From positions 1 to 16,485 of the forward strand of contig CAVIUA010000038.1 of the NCBI GenBank assembly GCA_963645945.1: 16,485 nt of DNA. Reading direction: 5' to 3'. Below are positions 14,298 to 16,485 of the stretch, one piece after another. Within the stretch, counting starts at the first letter, position 1. The number at the start of each line of letters is the position of its first letter. Source of the stretch: CAG-877 sp963645945 (GTDB lineage Bacteria; Bacillota_I; Bacilli_A; RF39; UBA660). Under the pieces are notes generated by a model, which saw only the letters and a program-made list of their open reading frames with translations, was not told the DNA's origin and did no database searches. The translations under genes and the position numbers were made by a program.

Positions 14298-14807
14298 CTA
14301 CCTTTCTAAAATAAAATTAACTTCTGAAACACTAACACCATCAACAGTCTTAACATTTTCTACAATAGAAGTTCTCTTAAATCCAATCTTTTCAACTAAA
14401 TGCATAGATCTTCCATTAATTGAAAAAACTACAGCCCTAATTTTCTTTAATTTAATATCATTAAAAGCATAATCAATAATTCTCTTTATAGCTTCAGTTC
14501 CATAATGTTTATCTTGCATACTATTTGTAATACACATACCAACTTCACAACTATCAGCATCCACATCCATCAATGAAACATTACCAATAAATTTATTGCT
14601 ACCCTTTTCTAACATTGAAAATTGATAATCACCTGATTCTAATGTCTCCTTAATCCAAGCAATTTCTTGTTCTTTTGTATAAGTTCTTTCAACTACAGAA
14701 ATCATTTTTTGTATTTCGTTATCATTAACCATTAATAAATACTCATCAACTAAATCTTCAGTAATAATAATGTAATTTATATTTTCTGATTCAAATATCT
14801 TTTCCAT
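14298..14807 (-). CDS. GNAT family N-acetyltransferase (RimJ/RimL-like)
   Basis: The 169-residue product has the GNAT layout: FIGNVSLMDVDADSCEVGMCI (strands 2-4, about 73-93), the acetyl-CoA loop DKHYGTEAIKRIIDYAF (99-115) in place of the Q/RxxGxG/A motif, then VVFSINGRSMHLVEKIGFKR, where asparagine and the IGF end are typical of the RimJ/RimL-like (GNAT_3) group. It should transfer an acetyl group from acetyl-CoA to an amine such as a protein N-terminus or small molecule. The start ATG has AGGAG with a 7-base spacer. A promoter of its own lies in the gap after tag. Confidence 0.93.
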   Translation of the reverse strand: MEKIFESENINYIIITEDLVDEYLLMVNDNEIQKMISVVERTYTKEQEIAWIKETLESGDYQFSMLEKGSNKFIGNVSLMDVDADSCEVGMCITNSMQDKHYGTEAIKRIIDYAFNDIKLKKIRAVVFSINGRSMHLVEKIGFKRTSIVENVKTVDGVSVSEVNFILER

Positions 14808-14833
14808 AAAAAATCTCCTAATATAAGCTATAT

Positions 14834-14861
14834 ATTATAAGTATACATAGCAATCTAACAA
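14834..14861 (-). promoter_or_regulatory. Promoter before the GNAT gene
   Basis: On the minus strand TTGTTA (14861-14856), a 16-base spacer and TATAAT (14839-14834). It precedes the GNAT start by about 27 bases. The -35 matches the consensus at four of six bases. Confidence 0.5.
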
Positions 14862-14873
14862 AAGTCCAATCCT

Positions 14874-15416
14874 TTATTTTTCTCTATACATAAAACAGCA
14901 CTTTTCATGAGAATATATAATACCAATTGCTTGTAAGTATGAATAAATTATTGTCGTACCAACAAATTTCATACCTCTTCTTTTCAAATCATTAGAAATA
15001 GAATCAGATAATGAAGAACTAGTAATTCCTATCTCATAAAAAATCTCATCATTAGTAAAACTTTTTAAATAATTATAGAAACTGCCAAACTCTAAAACAA
15101 TTTTTTTAAATATCTTAGCGTTGTCAATACTAGCTCTTATCTTTAATTTATTGCGTATTATATCTTTATTATTGATTAATTCTATTATTTTATTATCACC
15201 ATAATTACAAACTTTATCTAAAGAAAAATCGTCATATGCTTTTCTAAAACTTTCTCTTTTATTAAGAACACATTCCCAAGAAAGTCCGGCTTGAAAAGAT
15301 TCAAGTATCAACATTTCAAACAAATATTTATCATCAAAATTAGACCGACACCATTCATTATCATGATAATCAACATAAAGTATATTATTTAAATTACACC
15401 AAGAACATCTCTCCAT
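14874..15416 (-). CDS. tag: DNA-3-methyladenine glycosylase I
   Basis: The 180-residue product removes 3-methyladenine from alkylated DNA in base excision repair. It has the Tag layout: MERCSW at the start (zinc ligand C4), YHDNEW with H18, the catalytic region LILESFQAGLSW, IIRNKLKIRASIDNAKIF, LKRRGMKFVGTTIIYSYLQAIGI, and C-terminal HEKC with the other zinc ligands. The start is ATG at 15416: it gives MERC as in E. coli Tag and has AAGGTG with a 6-base spacer; a GTG three codons earlier is inside that site. Oddity: HDNEW is followed by C rather than the usual G. It has an extended -10 embedded in the terminator after lepB. Confidence 0.96.
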   Translation of the reverse strand: MERCSWCNLNNILYVDYHDNEWCRSNFDDKYLFEMLILESFQAGLSWECVLNKRESFRKAYDDFSLDKVCNYGDNKIIELINNKDIIRNKLKIRASIDNAKIFKKIVLEFGSFYNYLKSFTNDEIFYEIGITSSSLSDSISNDLKRRGMKFVGTTIIYSYLQAIGIIYSHEKCCFMYREK

Positions 15417-15439
15417 CAAATTCACCTTCTCATACGAAA

Positions 15440-15448
15440 ATTATAACA
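15440..15448 (-). promoter_or_regulatory. Extended -10 promoter for tag
   Basis: The minus strand reads TGTTATAAT directly after the T run of the lepB terminator. It has no good -35. The start point would lie just upstream of the tag ribosome site. The arrangement lets a new transcript begin where the previous one ends. Confidence 0.5.
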
Positions 15449-15475
15449 AAAAAAAGTAACTTTTAATAGTTACTT
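15446..15475 (-). terminator. Rho-independent terminator after lepB
   Basis: Minus strand AAGTAACT, loop ATTAAA, AGTTACTT: an 8-bp perfect stem followed by a run of T. It overlaps the last two bases of the lepB stop codon. It separates rplS-lepB from tag. Confidence 0.9.
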
Positions 15476-15965
15476 AATTCTTATTACCAAATCTACTAAA
15501 TGGAAAAATAGTTAATTTAGTAGTACCCATAATATCTTTAATTGAAACTGTACCAATGATTCTACTATCTGTAGAGTTTACTCTATTATCACCAAGTACA
15601 AAGTATCTATCTTTTTCAACTTTAATCTCATCAAAGTCTTCGGTATCAGCATGTGAAAAGTCTTCTTTCACAACTTTTCCATTTACATATAATTTATTGT
15701 CTTTATACTCAATTTTTTCGCCTGGAAGACCAATAACTCTTTTAATTAATTTTTCACCTTTGTAATCTAAAACAACAATATCAAATCTTTTCAAGTCATT
15801 AAATTTATAACTAACTTCATCTAAAATCATAATATCTTTATCTTTTAATGTAGGAAGCATAGAAGGTCCATTAACTCTAATAGGAGTTACAACATATCTT
15901 TTAATCAATAATACCAAAATAATAATAATTATATAAGGAACATACTCTTTAACAAATTTCTGCAT
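15474..15965 (-). CDS. lepB: Signal peptidase I
   Basis: The 163-residue product cleaves signal peptides of exported proteins at the outer face of the membrane. One membrane anchor lies at about 10-22, then the catalytic serine S35 in NGPSMLPTL, the catalytic lysine K75 in KLIKRVIGLPG, and GDNRVNSTDSRIIG near 125-138. This is the short Gram-positive form with a single anchor. Start ATG has AGGTG with a 4-base spacer. It follows rplS by 34 bases with a terminator-like hairpin in between, and lacks room for its own promoter, so expression should depend on read-through from rplS. Confidence 0.96.
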   Translation of the reverse strand: MQKFVKEYVPYIIIIILVLLIKRYVVTPIRVNGPSMLPTLKDKDIMILDEVSYKFNDLKRFDIVVLDYKGEKLIKRVIGLPGEKIEYKDNKLYVNGKVVKEDFSHADTEDFDEIKVEKDRYFVLGDNRVNSTDSRIIGTVSIKDIMGTTKLTIFPFSRFGNKN

Positions 15966-15979
15966 AAATCACCTATAAA

Positions 15980-16006
15980 AGAAAAAATAAGGTGTAACCT
16001 TATTTT
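15980..16006 (-). terminator. Terminator hairpin between rplS and lepB
   Basis: On the minus strand AAAATAAGGT, loop TAC, ACCTTATTTT form a 10-bp perfect stem followed by TTCTTTT. It overlaps the rplS stop codon. As lepB has no obvious promoter, it probably acts as a partial terminator, reducing lepB expression relative to rplS. Confidence 0.8.
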
Positions 16007-16347
16007 TGTCCTCTTTCTTTAATACGGTATCCACCAACTCTATCCTTTAAGAATGTAAGTTTAGCACGTCTAACTTTACCATGACGTACAACTGTAATAC
16101 CAGCTATCTTTGGTGAATGCATTGGGAAAATTCTTTCTACACCAACACCAGAAGAAATTTTACGTACAGTAAAAGTTTCAGAAACAGATCCACCTTTACG
16201 AGAAACTACTACACCTTCAAAAGCTTGGATACGTTCTCTTTTACCTTCAATAATCTTAACATCTACTCTTACAGTATCACCAACACGAAATTCAGGAACA
16301 TTTGGATTAATTTGTTTTTCATTAATCTTGTCAATAATGTTTGCCAT
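16000..16347 (-). CDS. rplS: 50S ribosomal protein L19
   Basis: The 115-residue product is ribosomal protein L19, which binds 23S rRNA at the interface of the two subunits. The family text is nearly unbroken: PEFRVGDTVRVDVKI, RIQAFEGVVVSRKGG, FTVRKISSGVGVERIFP, HSPKIAGITVVRHGKVRRAKL, LKDRVGG. Length is usual. The ATG has AGGAG with a 7-base spacer. It is the first gene of its transcript, with a strong promoter and a leader that may fold as a regulatory stem, and lepB follows. In many bacteria rplS lies after rpsP-rimM-trmD; here 138 bases upstream contain only the promoter region. Confidence 0.98.
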   Translation of the reverse strand: MANIIDKINEKQINPNVPEFRVGDTVRVDVKIIEGKRERIQAFEGVVVSRKGGSVSETFTVRKISSGVGVERIFPMHSPKIAGITVVRHGKVRRAKLTFLKDRVGGYRIKERGQK

Positions 16348-16376
16348 ATAAGTTCTCCTCTCTAAAAATATTTACA

Positions 16377-16412
16377 AAATGATCATATCTAATATAAAAC
16401 AGCGGATCATCT
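16377..16412 (-). promoter_or_regulatory. rplS leader stem-loop, possible L19-type autoregulatory leader
   Basis: In the leader, AGATGATC pairs with GATCATTT (8 bp, one G-U) around a 20-base loop beginning CGCTG. Firmicutes rplS transcripts have a known L19 leader family in this position; the ATCCGCTG segment looks like it from memory. I could not test a covariance model, so the match is tentative. Confidence 0.4.
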
Positions 16413-16428
16413 CCATTTGACAAAGATG

Positions 16429-16457
16429 ATTATAACATACTAACACCTAGAAATCAA
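16429..16457 (-). promoter_or_regulatory. rplS promoter
   Basis: The minus strand has TTGATT (16457-16452), a 17-base spacer, and TATAAT (16434-16429), the last preceded by TGT as in an extended -10. It is the best promoter in the window, as expected for a ribosomal protein gene. Confidence 0.85.
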
Positions 16458-16485
16458 CACAATTTAGCCAATTTTCAGATAAATA

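Overview
The window is very AT-rich with short intergenic gaps and good Shine-Dalgarno sites. It carries typical Firmicutes housekeeping genes (rplS, lepB) beside accessory genes. TAA, TAG and TGA all end recognisable genes, so the code is standard rather than Mycoplasma code 4. The best guess is an uncultured, gut-type, low-GC Firmicute (Bacilli or Clostridia). The species cannot be fixed from the sequence alone. All genes run on the minus strand except one repeat-protein gene at 4765-6020.

In the direction of minus transcription, the right end (16485 to 13860) holds rplS behind a strong promoter and a probable leader structure, then lepB, tag (3-methyladenine DNA glycosylase I), a GNAT acetyltransferase and an unrecognised 144-residue protein. 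Between 13809 and 10803 lie a broken CYTH-domain gene, a family 2 glycosyltransferase, an alpha/beta hydrolase and a GrpB-family protein. From 10741 to 6727 there is a tightly coupled run: a 92-residue helical protein, a helical-repeat (mTERF-like) protein split by one in-frame TAG, a 25-codon bridging frame, a membrane-anchored protein that I read as a divergent serpin, and an M18 aminopeptidase. Ogt (alkylated-DNA repair) follows.

The only plus-strand gene encodes a membrane-anchored protein of four roughly 94-residue repeats. Its start codon is separated from the long frame by a run of 12 A that leaves it out of frame. This looks like a phase-variable or slippage-expressed surface protein. 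The left end (4545 to 1) holds an M15 peptidoglycan peptidase, an HExxH metallopeptidase, dinD, an unknown 216-residue protein and rhuM. It looks like an accessory or mobile islet, and the spacer before rhuM contains a perfect look-alike of a tRNA-Leu(UAA) anticodon arm.

The most interesting items are the A12 contingency-like locus with its identical 282-base tandem repeats, the surface serpin-like protein, and the number of genes broken by single lesions (CYTH gene, helical-repeat gene, repeat-protein gene).
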